Assembly (NCBI GenBank): GCA_020850375.1
Contig: JADZET010000322.1
Coordinates: forward strand, 1 to 13,585
Source: Phycisphaeraceae bacterium
GTDB taxonomy: Bacteria; Planctomycetota; Phycisphaerae; Phycisphaerales; Phycisphaeraceae
Direction: 5' to 3'
Length of the DNA: 13,585 nucleotides
A model generated the notes under the pieces. It did no database searches. It saw only the letters and a program-made list of their open reading frames with translations, and was not told the origin of the DNA. Below are positions 12,066-13,585 of the stretch, one piece after another. Within the stretch, counting starts at the first letter, position 1; each line of letters opens with the position of its first letter. A program made the translations under genes and the position numbers.

Positions 12066-13109
12066 ATGATCCGCCTCGGCAACCTCACACTCGACGTCCC
12101 CTTCTACCAGGCCGGCCTGGCCGGCTACTCCGACGCCGCCATGCGCCTCGTCGCCCGCCGGCACGGCTGCCCCTATTGCGTGACCGAGGCCATGCTCGAC
12201 GTCTTCCTCATCCAGGGCGGCAAGGGCCTCAAGGCCGCCGAGCTCGACCCCGACGACCACCCCATCGCCGGCCAGCTCATGGGCTCCCACCCGGCTGACA
12301 TCGCCCGGGCGGCCAAGATCCTCGTCGGGCTAGGCTACGACGTGATCGACGTCAACCTGGCCTGTCCCGTCAAGAAGGTCCGCAAGCGCAGCCGCGGCGG
12401 ACACCTGCTCTGCCAGCCCCAGGACGCCATCGCCATCCTCGACGCCGTCCGCCAGGCCGTCCCCCCGGAAGTGCCCACCACGGTCAAGCTGCGCCGCGGC
12501 ACGGACGACAGCCCCGAGGCCGAGCGAGATTTCCACCGGATCTTCGAGAAGGTGATCGAGTACGGTTACGCCGCCGCCACCGTCCACCCCCGCAGTGTCG
12601 TCCAGAAATACCTCGGCCCCTCGCGATGGGAGTTTCTGCGCAACCTCGTCCGGCAGTACACCTCCCCGGCATTTGCATCACCACCGGGCTTCCAGATCTT
12701 CGGCTCCGGCGACATCTGGACCGCCGCCGACGTCTTCAAGATGATCGAGCAGACCGGCGTCGCCGCCGTCTCGATCGCCCGCGGCTGCATCGGCAACCCC
12801 TGGATCTTCGCCCAATGTCACGCCATCGCCGCCGGTGACTTGGACGCGGCCAACCGTCCGCCCACCATCGCCCAGCAGCGTCAAGTCCTGCTGGACCACT
12901 TCGAGCTCTCCTGCCGGCTCCACGGCGAGCGGGGGGCGTCGATGATGATGCGCAAGTTCGGGATCAAGTTCTCCCGCCACCACCCCGACGCCGCGAATGT
13001 GGCCAAGGCCTTCATCGCCGTGCACACCGCGGACGAATGGCACGCGGTCCTGGACGCTTTCTATGCCCAGGCAGAGCCAGCCTCACCCATCGCACTGGCT
13101 GGAAACTAA
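12066..13109 (+). CDS. dusB: tRNA-dihydrouridine synthase, DusB-like
   Basis: This FMN enzyme reduces specific uridines in the tRNA D-loop to dihydrouridine using NADPH. The 347-residue protein starts MIRLGNLTLDVPFYQAGLAG, aligning with the DusB N-terminus. It shows DVNLACPVKKV with the catalytic Cys100, TVKLRRG with the FMN-contacting Lys141, TVHPRS with His174, and the barrel phosphate motifs GSGDI (213-217) and ARGCIGNPW (239-246). A C-terminal helical tRNA-binding domain includes MMMRKFGIKFSRHHPDA. It departs from standard DusB in AGLAGYSD for the usual APMAGVTD, ACP for GCP and HPRS for HGRT, which suggests a divergent branch. An ATG at 12057 in frame overlaps the TATAAT box, so 12066 is preferred; neither start has a Shine-Dalgarno. 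Its stop overlaps the convergent GH15 gene by 4 bases. The specific tRNA position modified is not known. Confidence 0.92.
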   Translation: MIRLGNLTLDVPFYQAGLAGYSDAAMRLVARRHGCPYCVTEAMLDVFLIQGGKGLKAAELDPDDHPIAGQLMGSHPADIARAAKILVGLGYDVIDVNLACPVKKVRKRSRGGHLLCQPQDAIAILDAVRQAVPPEVPTTVKLRRGTDDSPEAERDFHRIFEKVIEYGYAAATVHPRSVVQKYLGPSRWEFLRNLVRQYTSPAFASPPGFQIFGSGDIWTAADVFKMIEQTGVAAVSIARGCIGNPWIFAQCHAIAAGDLDAANRPPTIAQQRQVLLDHFELSCRLHGERGASMMMRKFGIKFSRHHPDAANVAKAFIAVHTADEWHAVLDAFYAQAEPASPIALAGN

Positions 13110-13585
13110 GCCGTCGTCGATTTCGAGGGCGCCGGCTTCGATGCCGGCGTGGCGTCCAGGGCCGCCAGACTCTCGATCTTGGGCAGCGGCAGCACGGACC
13201 GCGGCGTCACCCACTGCGCCGCGGGGTCGGCGAAGCCCGTCATGCACAGATCCTTGTGCCCCATCTTCAGCGCCGCGAGCTTCTGCGTGTAGGCTGTCAC
13301 CGCCGAGACCACCGTCGCGTGGCTCCACGTCAGCGGCGAAACCGACAGCGGCGCGTTCGTCTCCGGATGCACCTGCTCGGCCAGCACGCCCGACGGCAGC
13401 GCGTGCTGACTGACCCAGTCGAGCACGGGCAGGGCCTGTTTGAGTTCCTCGACCGTCCTGGCCCGGGCGATCCGCCACTGCGCCAGCCAGAGCGTGCAGA
13501 TGAACCACGGATTGCCCGGCACGTGGTGCGTGTCCTGGCTCATCCGGTAGTAGCTGTCCTGGTCGTAGCGGGCCATCCCGCCGAC
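13106..13585 (-). CDS. GH15 glucoamylase-like glycoside hydrolase, C-terminal part (cut by window end)
   Basis: This is the C-terminal 159 residues of a glycoside hydrolase family 15 protein; the N-terminal part lies beyond the window. GH15 enzymes release glucose from alpha-glucans or trehalose with inversion, using an (alpha/alpha)6 barrel. Visible motifs are GGMARY at the window edge, GNPWFICTLWLAQW, SGVLAEQ and PLTWSHATVV. The Glu of LAEQ (visible residue 70) is the expected catalytic base, and PLTWSH is the conserved loop just after it. The last 30 residues are Pro/Ala/Ser-rich and probably disordered. The reading frame continues upstream of the internal ATG at 13576 with family sequence, so that ATG is not the start. 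Its TAG stop (13108-13106) overlaps the stop of the dihydrouridine synthase gene. Whether the enzyme is cytoplasmic, and its exact substrate, cannot be judged from this part. Confidence 0.9.
   Translation of the reverse strand, partial: VGGMARYDQDSYYRMSQDTHHVPGNPWFICTLWLAQWRIARARTVEELKQALPVLDWVSQHALPSGVLAEQVHPETNAPLSVSPLTWSHATVVSAVTAYTQKLAALKMGHKDLCMTGFADPAAQWVTPRSVLPLPKIESLAALDATPASKPAPSKSTTA

Overview
This is a high-GC bacterial stretch (roughly two thirds G+C by eye) of ordinary chromosomal housekeeping genes with one small accessory patch. The gene set, the two tRNA genes that do not encode CCA, the near absence of strong Shine-Dalgarno sequences, the short GC-rich repeats and a divergent dihydrouridine synthase suggest a member of the Planctomycetota, perhaps Phycisphaerae. 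That placement is an inference from style and family resemblance; no rRNA or marker gene is present to prove it.

Left part (1-1223). The 3' end of pyrF (pyrimidine synthesis) is followed by an accessory patch of about 620 bp. It holds a frameshifted DUF559 gene (Vsr-like nuclease fold) and three copies of a G-rich repeat. Two copies are direct and share 31 identical bases, and the third is inverted. Every copy encodes a perfect or near-perfect hairpin followed by a four-run G-quadruplex motif. A threonine tRNA (anticodon TGT) follows on the minus strand.

Second block (1361-4001, all minus strand). In the direction of transcription the order is tRNA-Thr(CGT), a MarC-family membrane protein, a YbaL/Kef-type cation:proton antiporter with a C-terminal TrkA-N domain, then tRNA-Thr(TGT). 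Two isoacceptors of one amino acid therefore bracket two membrane-protein genes.

Third block (4177-9914, plus strand). A structured intergenic region precedes a 923-residue membrane protein with a CHASE2 sensor and a class III cyclase-like domain that has lost several catalytic residues. Next comes a secreted 949-residue M16 zinc protease in which only the first half keeps the metal site. It ends 6 bp from the convergent pgi gene.

Right part (9921-13585). A small predicted lipoprotein gene and pgi (glucose-6-phosphate isomerase) run leftwards. A G-quadruplex motif lies over the expected ribosome-binding region of pgi. Divergent from them, a tRNA-dihydrouridine synthase gene has a perfect TATAAT placed so that its mRNA would be leaderless. 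It overlaps tail to tail with the 3' end of a GH15 glucoamylase-like gene cut by the window edge. pgi and GH15 both belong to glucose or glycan metabolism; otherwise the neighbours share no obvious pathway.

I see no CRISPR array, insertion sequence, prophage or defence island, and no clear new multi-gene system. The best leads are the repeat/DUF559 unit, the degenerate CHASE2 cyclase, the pgi leader quadruplex and the symmetric dusB promoter.
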